Source: Eutreptiella sp. 'Long Island Sound 2002' (Eukaryota > Euglenozoa > Euglenophyceae > Eutreptiales > Eutreptiaceae). From it: DNA of 64,000 bases. The position numbers and the translations under genes were made by a program. Positions 38,339 to 50,500 of the stretch are shown in pieces. Location: the NCBI GenBank assembly GCA_964036045.1, contig OZ038382.1:144906961-144970960 (forward strand), read 5' to 3'. The notes below the pieces were generated by a model. That model made no database searches and had not been told where the DNA came from. It was given only the letters and a program-made list of their open reading frames with translations. Within the stretch, counting starts at the first letter, position 1, and each line of letters opens with the position of its first letter.

Positions 38339-41169
38339 TGATATAGGAGAGGCTGTTTGAGGCCAGTCTCGCCTGCCAAATTGGGATGTCGGGTCCTTAC
38401 CTATATAAGAGAGGCTATTTGAGGCCGGTCTCGCCGGCGAGAATGGGATTTTCTAGTCTTGCCTATATAGGAGAGGCTGTGTGAGGCAAGTCTCGCTGAC
38501 AAGACTTGGATTTCGGGGCCTTGCCTATATAGCAGAGGCTGCTTGAGGCCAGTTTCGGCAACGACACTTGGATTTTGGTGCCCCGACTATATAGCAGAGA
38601 TTGTTTGAGGTCAGTCACGGTGGCGAGACTGGTGTTTTGGGGCCTTGCCTATCTAGGACAGGCTGTTTGAGGCCAGTCTCGCCGGTGAGATTGGGATGTG
38701 GGGGTCGTGCCTATATAGGAGAGGCTGCTTCAGGCCGGTCTTGCCGGCCAGATTGGGATGTCGGGGCCTTACCTATATAGGAGAGGCTACTTGAGGCCGG
38801 TCTCGCCGGTTAGAACGGGATTTCGGGGTCTTCCCTATATAGGGGAGGCTGTTTGAGGCAAGTCTCGCCGACAAGACTCGGATTTGGGGGCCTTGCCTAT
38901 CTTGTAGAGGCTGCTTGAGGCCACTCTCGGCGGCGAGACAGGGATTTCGGTGCCCTACCTATATAGTAGAGATTGTGTCTGGCCAGTCTCGCCAGCGAGA
39001 CTCGTATTTTGGGGCCTAGCCTATCTACGACAGGCTGTTTGAGGCCGATCTCGCCGGTGAGATTGGGATGTGGGGGTCGTGCCTATATAGGAGAGGCTGC
39101 TTTAGGGCAGTCTCGCCGGCCATATTGAGATGTTGTGGCCTTACCTATATAGGAGAGGCTATTGGAGGCAAGTCTCGCTGGTGAGAATGGCATTTTGGGG
39201 TCTTGCGTATAAAGGAGAGGCTGTTTCAGGCCAGTCTTGCCGGCCATATTGGGATGTCGGGACCTTACCTATATAGGAGAGGCTATTTGAGGCCGGTGAG
39301 AGGTCCCGCCGGTGAGAATGGCATTTTTGGGTCTTGCCTATGTAGAAGAGGTTGCTTGATGCCGGTCTCCGTGACCACACTTGCATTTCGGGGTCTTGCC
39401 TACATAGGAGATTGTGCTTGAGGGCAGTGTCGCCGGTGACATGGGGATGTTGGGGTTGTGCCTATTGAGGAGAGGCTGTTTCAGGCCAGTCTTGCCGGCC
39501 AGATTGGGATGTCGGGTTCTTACCTATATAGGAGAGGCTCTTTGAGGCCGGTCTTGCCGGTGAGAATGGGATCCCGGGGTCTTCCCTTTATAGGAGAGGC
39601 TGTTTGAGGCAAGTCTCGTTGACAAGACTCGTATTTCGGGGCATTGCCTATATAGCAGAGGCTGCTTGAGGCCAGTATTGGCGGCGAGACTGGGATTTGG
39701 GTGCCCTATCTATATAGCAGAGATTGTTTGAGGCCAGTCTCGCCGGCCAGACTGGTATTTTGGGGCCTAGCCTATCTAAGACAGGCTGTTTGAGGCCAGT
39801 CTCGCCGGTGAGATTGGTATATGGGGGTCGTGCCTATATAGGAGAGGTTGTTTCAGACGAGTCTCACTGACGAGATTGGGATGTCGGGGCCTTACCTATA
39901 TAGGAGAGGCTATTTGAGGCCAGTCTCGCTGGTGAGAATGGGATTTTGGGGTCTTGCCAATATAGGAGAGGCTGCTTGAGGCAAGTCTCGCTGGCGAGAC
40001 TGCGATGTGGGGGTGTTGCCGATATAGGAGGGGCTGCTTGCGGCCGCTTTCGCTCCTGAGTATAGGATTTTGGGGTCTTGCCTATATAGGAGAGGCTTCT
40101 TCAAGCTAGTCTCGCCGGCGAGACTAGGATTTTGGTGCCCTACCTATGTAATAGCGACTGTTTGAGGTCGGTTTTCGCCGGCGGGACTCGGATTTTGGGG
40201 CATGGTCTATCTAGGAGAGGCTATTTTAGGCCAGTCTCGCCTGCGGGACGTGGATGTGGGGGTCTCGCCTATATAGGAGAGGCTTTTTGAGGCCGGTCTC
40301 GCCGGTGAGAATGCGATTTCGGGGCCTCGCCTATATACGCGAGGCTTCTTGACGCTACTCTCGCATGCGAGACTAGGATTTTGGTGCCCTACGTGTATTG
40401 CAAGGACTGTTTGAGGCCAGTTTTGCCGGCGAGACTGGGGCTTTGGGTTATGGTCTATCTAGGAGAGGCTATTTTAGGCCACTCTCGCCGGCGAGACTTG
40501 GATGTGGGGGTCTCGCCTATATAGAAGAGGCTGTTTGAGGCCAATCTCGCCGGTGAGATTGGGATGTAGGGGTCGTGCCTATATAGGAGAGGCTGTTTCA
40601 GGCCAGTCTCGCCAGTCAAAAAGAGATCTTTGGGTCTTACCGATATAGGAGAGGCTGTTTGAGGCCAGTCTCGCCGGGGAGAATGAGATTTGGGCGTCTT
40701 GCCTATATAGGAGAGTCTCGCTGGGGAGATTATCATTTCAGAGTCTTGCCTATATAGCAGAGGCTATTTGAGGCCAGTGTCGCCGGCGACAAGGGGATTT
40801 AGGGGTCTTGCCTATATAGGAGAGGCTGCTTGAGGTCAGTCTCGCCGGTGAGAATGAGATTTTGGGGTCTTGCCTATATAGGAGAGGCCGGTTGAGGCCC
40901 GCCTCGCCAGCGAGATTCCGATTTCAGGGCCTTGCCTATATAGGAGGGGCTGCTTGAGGCTAGTCTTGCCGGCGAGGCTAGTAATTTGGTGCCTTGCCTC
41001 TATAGGAGAGGCTGCTTCAGGCCGGTCTCACCGGCGAGACTGGGACTTTGAGGTCTTGCATGTATAGGAGAGGTTGGTTGAGGCCAATGTTGCCAGCCAG
41101 AATCAGATTTCGGGTTCTTGCCTACATAGGACAGGCTGTTTGAGGCCACTCTGGCCAGCGAGAATGGGA

Positions 41170-41760
41170 TTTCGAGGACTTGCCTATATCGGAGAGGCTG
41201 TTTGACACCAGTCTCGCCAACTAGACTGGGATTTCGGGGTCTTGCGTATATAGGAGAGGCTGCTTGAGGCCGTTCTTGCCTGCGAGACTGGGATTTAGAC
41301 GACTTGCCTATATCGGAGTGGCTGTTTGACGCCAGTCTCGCCAACTAGACTAGGATTTTGGGCTCTTGCGTATATATGAGAGGCTGCTTGAGGCCACTCT
41401 TGTGGGCGAGACTGGGATTTAGACGACTTGCCTATCGGAGAGGCTGTTTGACGCCAGTCTCGCCGACTAGACTGGGATTTGGGGCTCCTGTGTATATAGG
41501 AGAGGCTGTTTGAGGCCACTCTTGCCGGCGAGACCGGGATTTTGAGGACTTGCCTGTATCGGAGAGGTTGTTTGACGCCAGTCTCGCCGACTAGACTGAG
41601 ATTTTGGGCTGTTGCGTATATAGGAGAGGCTGCTTGAGGCCACTCTTGCCAGCGAGACCGGGATTTCGAGGACTTGCCTATATCGGAGAGGCTGTTTGAC
41701 GCCAGTCTCGCCGACTAGACTGCGATTTTGGGCCCTTGCGTATATAGGAGAAGCTGTTTG
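41170..41760 (+). repeat. Dimeric higher-order repeat (about 122 bp) within the 62-bp array
   Basis: Pairs of units alternate. One has GACTTGCCTATATCGGAGAG with GTTTGACGCCAGTCTCGCC; the next has TTGCGTATATAGGAGAGGCT with GAGGCCACTCTTGCC. The pair recurs about four to five times, starting near 41178, 41299, 41427, 41548 and 41672. Confidence 0.75.
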
Positions 41761-42049
41761 AGGCTGGTCTCGCCGACTAGACCGCGACTTTGGGCCCTTG
41801 CGTATATAGGAGAGGCTGTTTGAGGCCGGTCTCGCCAGCGAGACTGGGATTTTGGGGCCTTGCCAATATCGGAGAGGCTGCTTGAGGCGACTCTCATCCG
41901 CGAGACTGGGATTTCGGGGCCCTGCCTACATAGCAGAGGCTGTTTGAGGCCAGTCTCGCCGCCGAGACTGGGATTTCGGAGCCTTGCGTATAGAGGACAA
42001 GCTGTTTGAGGCAAGTCTCGTCGGCGAGACAGGGATTTCGGGCCCTTGC

Positions 42050-43000
42050 CTATATAGGACAGGTTACTTCAGGCTAGTCTCGCCGGTGAGAATGGGATTG
42101 TGGGGTATTGCCTATGTAGGGGAGGCTGCTGCAGGCCAGTCTCGCCGGTGAGATTGGGATTTCGGTGCCTTGCCTACATAGCAGAGGCTGTATGAGGCTG
42201 GTCTCGCCGGCGAGACTGGGATTTTGGGGCCTTGCCAATATCGGAGAGGCTGCTTAAGGCGACTCTCGTCCGCGAGACTGGGATTTCGGGGCCCTACCTA
42301 CATAGCAGAGGCTGTTTGAGGCCAATCTCGCCCCCGAGACTGGGATTTCGGAGCCTTGCGTATATAGGAGAAGCTGTTTGAGGCAAGTCTCGTCGGCGAG
42401 ACAGGGATTTCGGGCCCTTGCCTATATAGGACAGGTTACTTCAGGCTAGTCTCGCCGGTGAGAATGGGATTGTGGGGTATTGCCTATGTAGGGGAGGCTG
42501 CTGCAGGCCAGTCTCGCCGGTGAGATTGGTATTTCGGTGCCTTGCCTACATAGCAGAGGCTGTTTGAGGCTGGTCTCGCCGGCGAGACTGGGATTTTGGG
42601 GCCTTGCCAATATCGGAGAGGCTGCTTAAGGCGACTCTCGTCCGCGAGACTGGGATTTCGGGGCCCTACCTACATAGCAGAGGCTGTTTGAGGCCAGTCT
42701 CGCCCCCGAGACTGGGATTTCGGAGCCTTGCGTATATAGGAGAAGCTGTTTGAGGCAAGTCTCGTCGGCGAGACAGGGATTTCGGGCCCTTGCCTATATA
42801 GGACAGGTTACTTCAGGCTAGTCTCGCCGGTGAGAATGGGATTGTGGGGTATTGCCTATGTAGGGGAGGCTGCTTCAGGCCAGTCTCGCCGGTGAGATTG
42901 GGATTTTGGGGTTTTGCCTATATCGGAGAGGCTATTTGACGCCAGTCTCGCCGGCTAGATTGGGATTTCGGTGCCTTGCCTACATAGCAGAGGCTGTTTG
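42050..43000 (+). repeat. Hexameric higher-order repeat (373 bp) within the 62-bp array
   Basis: The marker unit AGGTTACTTCAGGCTAGTCT occurs at about 42061, 42434 and 42807, a spacing of 373 bp (six units). The intervening variant units repeat in the same order, so whole hexamers were amplified. Confidence 0.8.
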
Positions 43001-43129
43001 AGACCAGCCTCGCCGGCGAGCCTGGGATTTTGGGTTCTGGCCTGTATAGGAGAGGCTGCTTGAGTCGAGTCTCGTCGGCGAGACCGGTATTTGGGGGTCT
43101 TGCCTATATAGGAGAGGCTATTTGAGCCC

Positions 43130-43666
43130 AATGGGGTGCCACAAAAAACCCGAACTCTATCTCTTTCACAATCGGACTGGGGTTAGGGTAGTTGTGTGTT
43201 ACTTATAGCCCGAACCCTATTTTCTTTCACAATGGGGCCAGGGTAGTTCTGTGTTACAACAAATCCTAATTATATCCTAATTCGCAATGGCGGTGGGGTT
43301 AGGGTAGTTTTGTGTTACTTGAAACCCTAACCCACACTGAGTACCGACTCATCGCTCTTCCCAATCACCCCCGCCCGTGCAGATATGGGTGCACTCCCAG
43401 GCAGAAAAGGTGCCCGGCTATGGCACGGCCAGACATAGTTGAAATTAAGCAGTCACTGAACTTCAACAAAATTTTTGGTGGAGACACTGAAGTGTGTGGC
43501 ATGATCCGCATGGGTCACACGAATGCTGCACCGTGTCTTTGTAACTCAGTTCCCAATCTTGGCCCAGTAATTACCCACACAGATGTGCACAAGCTAAGTA
43601 CCCCAAGGGCACTGGCTACCGCTACTTGGCTCATCCCTATATTTAAGATCTTGCATGCAAAGGCAT

Positions 43667-43735
<69 letters not shown>

Positions 43736-44003
43736 GAGCGCGGTGAAAAAGGATAGAGTTGGTGTTCGTTGTGTAACACACAACTACCCTAACCCCGTTC
43801 CCATCATAAGAGGGAATAGGGTTCGGGTTCTAACTAACACACAACTACCCTAACTCCATTCCGATAATGAAACGGAATAGGGTCAGGGTTCTAAGTAAGA
43901 CACATCTACAATAACCCCACTCCCATTCTAAAAGACAACAGAGTTAGGTTCTTTGGAACACACAATTACGCTAATCCCATTCCCATAGCAAAGAAGAATA
44001 GGT
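43130..44003. mobile_element. Foldback-like element with subrepeated inverted arms
   Basis: The left arm (about 43140-43335) has three to four units of about 62 bp containing GGGGTTAGGGTAGTTGTGTG then TTAC and CGAACCCTATTTC. The right arm (about 43770-44003) has the same units in inverted orientation (ACACACAACTACCCTAACCC). The 430-bp centre holds a short unidentified frame and an AG microsatellite. Long inverted arms built of tandem subrepeats are the layout of foldback transposons. The left arm starts exactly where the satellite array ends. I could not define a target duplication. Confidence 0.55.
43670..43738. repeat. AG dinucleotide microsatellite
   Basis: About 65 bp of AG with a single AT interruption, in the centre of the foldback-like element. 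Confidence 0.95.
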
Positions 44004-44577
44004 GAAATACGTCTTTGTGACATCTGTTTGTTGACATGGCTGCTGCCTTTTAGCCCTTCACTATGCTGTTCATATTCTTGCTCTGGGCACTTGAATTTTC
44101 CATGAGGCCATGGTGCAGCATGCGGCTTTTGTTGCAATTTTTTTTCAGTGCACATGCCTGTGCTCAATGGTGTTGGCAAATTATCGGTGGTGGTTGGCAT
44201 CGGCTTTGGCAGGTAAGGTCCTGATTTGTAGATGTGGGCCAATATGCTCTGGTTGTGTGCATTTTCGGTTGTTTTGCTTTAGCACAGTGGTTCTGTCGTG
44301 ACTTGGCTGACTTTTCTCCACCCGTTTGGTCCGGAGTCATTTTGTTGCGGGCCTATGACGATGGAGCACAAGTGGCATGAGGGCTGATTGCGTGCGAGCG
44401 CCTCGATGATACAGTTTCAAACGCTACGCATAAGATACGTCCGAAGATACGCACATACAATACAGGCGATGCACGTTGTGTAAAATTTTGGGACCTGGCC
44501 GTATCTTAGACAGGGGGGGGGGGTGTCGTATCTTGCGAAACAGTGAGGCAACATATGCAACAAAGTGTGGAGTTCGG
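44004..44577. other. Upstream region of the glycosyltransferase gene
   Basis: No coding sequence supported. A G-run at 44512-44523 lies just upstream of the chosen ATG. The frame is open further upstream but has no ATG there. Confidence 0.35.
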
Positions 44578-47500
44578 ATGTTGGCCGCTACTGCTGCTAG
44601 GATGCCCATCGGCCAATCCCGATGGATTGGCTTCTTCTTTTTCATCATGCTTCTCACCATGTCCTGGGTCTTGTGGTACATGCCTTCAGGCCGGGAGTCC
44701 TCAAAGTCGCGCAGCGACGCCGCATGGCCGCCTGCCACGAAGGCTGTGCCGAAGCCTGAACCATCATCTGGAGACCCAGAGAAGGCTGCTTCTGCGGAGA
44801 TCAGCAGGGAATTGGCAGGGAAACCCGCTGATGCCACCAAGGAGCCAGGCAGACAGGAATCTACACCAGATCCTGGATGGAGACCTTCAGGGGCTGGCAT
44901 GGAGGTTGAGGAAGCCTCAGGGCCTGCCACACGGGAAGTAGGGTTGGGGCCTTCCTTTCGCGTGTCGGGGTCCAACCCTGAGGCACTGCCCCCAAGGGCA
45001 CCGGATTTGGGACCTGCACCGCCCACCCCAGAGGCGCTGGGATTGGGGCCTGTTCCAAGTGCGCAGAATTTGTGGCCAAACCCAACGGCATCAGGTTTGG
45101 GGCCTACCTCAGGGGCGACGGGTAGTGAGAGCCGCAATGGAGCAAGTGCTGAAAGTGATGTGATGACTGCAGCGGAGGGTGAAGGTGTGTTGAAGGCTGT
45201 AGGAGGCGATTTGAAAGCAGCAGAGGGGCCAGCAGCAGCTGGAGAGAAGACTGGAGAATGGGATGCCAATGCTCGTGGAGAATTCATACAGACCTCAGCG
45301 GATGGCGAGGCTGCTAGGCGTTCTGTGGAGGACTGCTTCAAGACGCGTGGTATCACTTGCAGCAGGTTGAGTGCTGGCTGTGATGGGGAGGAAGGGAGGG
45401 AGGGAGAGAGGGAGGGAGGGAGGGTCAGGAATCTTCTCCAGCGACAGTTCCCCGAAATTCCACAGGCAAGGGGAATCGGCAGCAAACTCTGCAAGAGCAC
45501 ACGCACAACTGTGCATCAACACGGTTCTCTGTCCAGGTCCCAGGATGCATGGCAATGGCACATAACAGTTCAAGGTGTTGAAACGGGAGGGACTGAGAGC
45601 CTTGTCAGCTTTTTGGGAGCTGCTTGTGGTTGCGGGTGTTGTTGAAGGCTGCCAGAAGCCATTCTTGAATGTCCATGGTCATGTCTTGCATGTCAGCAGG
45701 GTGAGCAGGCTTTGTTTACAACACATGAGCCATTATGCATCGCACACAAGCACAGTTTTGTCGAAGTCAGCATCCCTGTGGAACGGTTGTTTTTTTTTCA
45801 ATTTTGCTGTTGCTTGTGCAAGGACCTTCGGGTGCTTGTGCATACCATGATATGCTGCATGCAGACAGCAGATCCCGGCACTCCAGTTGGGCAGCAGGTG
45901 GGGCGCGGACACAGCCTTGCTGCCTGAACCCTGAGGCCGTTAGCTTCTTGCCGGCAAGGGGCCCCTGTGGCACCTGCTTGCTACCCTCCCGCCCCTGTGA
46001 ACTGCCCCTTCCTTGCACAGTCCCTGGGTGGGGGAGGGTTCGGCACCGTCGTTTGCCCCAAAAGTCCAGGGCGCTGAAGGCGCCGAAGAAAGATGTCCTC
46101 CAGTTACAACGCAGTTGTTGTGGAAAGGTCAGGCTGTTCCCAGCACACACGTCCAGGGGCTGGCACACCGTCATTTTGGTGACAGTTCCCCTCAGGAGTG
46201 GGGGACACCGTCACGCATTCTGGGTAGGTTGTTCAAGGGGGCGGCAGGATGGCCCATGAAGGCCCATGACCTGTGGCGTTGATATGCTTATCTTTGCCAG
46301 TGCTTGTGCAAGGGGTCGGGCCGGATGGTGGGGGTGTGGAAAGGTCAGAAGGCGAAGAATGCTGAGGGCTTGGGATAGGGGCACATGGAGGGTTGGAGCG
46401 GGTTGTTGGGGGTCTGGAAGTGCACCGCAGGGCTCTGGGCCTGCGAAAAACCGCCGATCAGTTCTCGCCCCTTTCTTGAGACAACAGATCAAACCAAAGG
46501 GAACCTTCAACATGTCACAACCGGTCCTCAGCAGGGCAATACAGGGCAGGGCAGGGCAGGGCAGGGCCTAAGGCCACAAACGTGTCTTTTTGGCTCACCC
46601 TAAACCACCCTCCTCTGCTCAGGAACGGAGAGTGTCCGCCAATGCACAGGGAATGCCTTGCGGCCAGAATTCCATTTGCTGTGCCATATCCCAAGGTCCG
46701 CTGCTGCTTTGAGTGCTGTATGACATGGGCTATGAAGCGCCTTTTCAATTTCAATGGAGACGCATGTAACACACCGCTGAGGTATTCCAGACCCAAAGTT
46801 GTCCCGACCCAGATTCCACCAGGATATCTGCGCATGAGGTGACGGCCTGAGGCCAAGCAGTCACACATCTGATGTGGTCATGTCCTAGAGGCCCCCAATC
46901 CCTGCAACCAGCTGCAGAGGGGACTTGCGGGAATGGGAGAGGCTCGGTGGGTCAATGCGGGCCCAGTGGGACGGATGCGGGGCAGACGTACCAGCTCAGC
47001 ATGCGTACCCCCACTACCAGGGCTGCCACCCCACGCCGTGCCATCTGGAACGGGGGACACCTGTCTCCTCTTCGGACCTCGCGGGGGGGGGGGGGGTTCA
47101 AACTCAGCGGACCCCAGGGCTGAATCAAAATGCCGTAGGGTCACATCAAACCATCACCTCTCAAGGTGCAGGTTGAAATGTGCAGCAGGATTTCTGTGGA
47201 AGGGCTCCCTGCCTGGGGCTCTTTTCCTGCGTTGGGCAATGGGATTGTTTTCCGGTAAACTTGGGGAATAGGTGCATGCAGTGCGCGTGTGGGGCAAGTG
47301 CTCCTCTGCTGGAAGGGACCTGGACGTACCTTGGACAAGGCAGGGGGGTTGGGTGGAGGGGGTCTCATTATTTGCCTGTTTTAGAGTGTTTCAGAGAACT
47401 CTGAAGTACGGCAGATCCAACCTGAAGTGCGGCAGATCCAGCAGTCACCGCATAGTGCTGGCACTACGCTTGCTTCTCGCTGTGGGGCTGCTGCTTCCTT

Positions 47501-50500
47501 TTGTTTGTGCCCCGCCCACAGTCTTCATGTTGCACTCTTCCATGACAGAAAGGTACCTATAATCTTTTAGGCCACTGATGAGCCCATTTTCTTCCTGCGC
47601 TTTGTGCTGCTCGCCTCTTGTGCACATGTGCAATAGCCCAGGCTTCCTCCAGATGGTGGGTTGCAATTGACATGCATGTTCCACTCCTGTTGATCCCGTT
47701 TTGTTTTTGTAGTGTCGGGATGCGTGTTCCACATCCCTGTGTAATGTGCCCATTTCTTGTGCAGAGGCTGCAGGCGACCGACTCCTGTTACAGGATATTC
47801 CGTGCTACTATCCCACAAACAACTCAGCCGCTACGCAGACAATCAGGTCTGGTGGTTGTGTGGTCAATTGGGGCAAGGATTTGGCAGGGCAACGTGGCCG
47901 TGAAAAATATGCATGTGCAAAGTTAGGCAAAATTCAGATGGAGAATATGTCTATGCAAAATTGGGCGCAGGTATGTAAAAGCATGTACATGCAAATTGGG
48001 CGCCGTGACGCACAGAATATGCACAATGTGCATGAAGAATTCGTCTATGCAAAATCGGAAAATGCAAGCAGAAGCATGAAGAATGTGGACGTTTGGCGAA
48101 TGCAACGTTTGGCAAAGTACATACCGGTGGGGGAAAAACTGCACAATATTTTTACATTGTGACGAAATTCGAAAAAAAATTTGAAGTGATGCTTGAAATC
48201 GAAGGCAAACTTTCAAAGGTACCTCAAGATTGCTTGCTTCTTTTTGGACCTGCTGACTCCACTCTAGGAATAAACTCATGGAAGCAGTAGACGGCTAAGT
48301 GCAGCCAAGCAACATTCTTACGAGGACTGTGAACTGAAAGTGTCCCACGGTTGACCACCTCACCCTTCAAAAGCCATCAACTGACGATAGTGAGGCATTG
48401 AAGTCCGTAAAATTGGCGGAAATGAAATACTTCGAATTTAATGAATGAATGAATGAATGAAAATTTCGCAATCTAAAATTTATCCCCTCCCTTGAATCAG
48501 AATATGCGAATGGAAAGTTGGGCGAAGTGTTTGCACATGCTCATGCAAAATGGGTGCTGTGTGAAGAATATGCATATGCAAACTTGGGCGCAGTGAAGAT
48601 GAATGCTATGTTTATGTAAATTGGGCACAGTGTGTACAAAGAACATGCATATGCAAAAGTGTGCATGTGAAGAATATTTTGATACAACATTGGGCATAGA
48701 AAAATGCTGTTGGCACCCTGCGCCGCTGTTCATGTTGGAGGGTGTTTCAGGTCGACAAACGTCGGGCTTTGAATGTTCCGAAAGTAATGGGGCTGACTGA
48801 GCCAGTACCTGCCCGACCTAGCACCCATGCCGTCCGTGCATTGCCCATCACATCAAACTAAAATGCACACTGTTTGTCTCTGATTATGTGCTAGCTTTGA
48901 GTTATTATTGTGGATCTTGTCTCCGAAAGATGCACTGCACGGGCAGCATCGCTATCAGCATATGATTGCGCACGTGCAACTGCTTTGGGATTGAGAGAAG
49001 GCAGCGATGATGCTCCATTGCACTGTCATGCTGTACTATTCTTTTTCCCCAAAATAGGGCTGTTGCATCACAGCAGAGTGGAGCGAGAACAGTGCAACAA
49101 TGCCGCTGCAATTATGCCTCGGCACCTGACGGCGCACCAACAAAGGAAAGGGCGCCTAGCGGTAGCATCCACTGAGAAAGAGAGACGCAAAGGAACAGAT
49201 AAACTCCTGGTGCAAGAGGAGCGGGAACACAGGCAACACAACAAATGAGTACCGTCCCATCATGAGTCACTCGGTACTCATTGGATATGATCAGGTTGTG
49301 CTGGGCACGTGACAGTTTGGGATTAGCTGGCATGGGTGGGGCTGGGGTTGGCCTTGTCACACAGCTCTGGGGCAGGGTCTACTTCTCTCTTTCAAGTACT
49401 GCAGCCGCCCGTCAGGAGCTTGGAGCCGCGCCTGGGACTGGCCGCAGATGAGACCGACGCAGCAAAGGGCTTCAGGCCTCGTGTCCATCCACAGCGCAAA
49501 GTATGTTTTCCAACGGATCCGACACCACCTGACACCCGTTGCCTCCCTTTGTTTTGAATGTTGTGGCTGGATCTCAGGGCAGTCGGGCAGCTGGTGTATC
49601 CGAAAGTTTCATGATATCTGTCAGTAACTGCGTCCCGTTCCAGTGATTGATCACAAGTTGACAGGCCAAAATTGTGACTCGCATGGAATCATCACCATTA
49701 CTGTTCTCGACACAGTCAGCCGCGGTTTGCCATGTGATTGAGAACGTGTGTTTTGCGGACGCGCATGTTGCGTGCAGGCGGATTGTCCGAGCCCCCCATT
49801 GACCAGGAAGAATAGCAGACCAAGCCTCTGCCGCACACCCGTGCCCCTGTACCCTCAGTACCGCCTGCATCTGACACGAACTCCCTCACCCCCTCTCCGA
49901 GTAAAGCCCAGGACCTCCCTTCTGTTTCTGCCCAAGCCCCCGCTTCTTACAGTGGCACCCGGTCACTGTTTTTCATTGCCTGATGACCACATGGGATGTG
50001 GCAGATCACGCTGCAGATGAAGCTTTGCCTCACTGCATGTTCCGCAAAGGGTTGAATAAGGGGTTTGGGGTATATTTAGTGGGTTGTGGTCATACCATGG
50101 GGTCCCTGCAAACAGAACCACAAAACGCAAAGAGACCAGGGGCTCTGTGAGTGTGTTGTCAGCAAGTCGCAACAACAGCAAGTCGCTGATGCCCCCATTT
50201 GTGCGATTCTCGTCCGGTTCTCATTACAGTCAAACTTCCCAAAGTCGGTGGGCGGGTCAGGCGCCGCCTCGGGCGCGTCCCAAGGCATCTGATGGGAGGC
50301 AGCACATCACGGCACCGTCAGGGAAGCGATTCTGCGACCAACCGCTGTCCGGACAAGTGCCGAGCCACTGGTGCTCTTTCTTCTCGCAGACTGTCGACAA
50401 CGCACGTGAGGCGCCCCCCGATCCCAGCATCAGCTAAAAGGAGCCTGGACCCCATGGCGACTCACCGCATGTTGGTTCGGTTTTGGGTAAAGTAACCAAA

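Larger units (their letters stand above)
33791..38340 (+). repeat. Tandem duplication of a 2,275-bp higher-order block
   Basis: Copy 1 (33791-36065) and copy 2 (36066-38340) are near-identical over their full length, including the hAT-like insertion. Differences I noticed are isolated substitutions such as ACAGTGGCG/ACGGTGGCG. A third copy starts exactly at 38341, matches for about 360 bp, and then continues with extra or altered units and no insertion. The exact 2,275-bp offset holds for every feature compared. Confidence 0.9.
32660..43128 (+). repeat. 10-kb satellite of 61-62-bp palindrome-bearing units
   Basis: Head-to-tail units, all in one orientation, with the consensus parts TTGCCTATATAGGAGAGGCT, GTTTGAGGCCAGTCTCGCCG and GCGAGACTGGGATTTTGGGG. 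Each unit has a 10-bp palindrome CCTATATAGG and a 22-bp palindrome centred on AGTCTCGCCGGCGAGACT. By spacing, and subtracting two insertions, there are roughly 135-140 units. Many variants change one arm of the large dyad (for example GGTGAGATT, GACTAGACT). Open frames in the array are artefacts of the repeat. No gene is seen in it apart from the hAT relics. Confidence 0.9.

Noticed and set aside
32660-43128. CRISPR-like array of palindromic repeats with spacers
   Set aside because: The whole 61-62-bp unit is repeated, including the would-be spacer. There are no cas genes and the context is eukaryotic.
43515-43853. Poly-SLSLSL and poly-RERERE ORFs
   Set aside because: These are translations of the AG/TC microsatellite.
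44424-45506. 360-codon minus-strand ORF
   Set aside because: It is antisense to exon 1 of the glycosyltransferase, whose plus-strand frame has a signal anchor. The long shadow frame follows from GC-rich codon bias.
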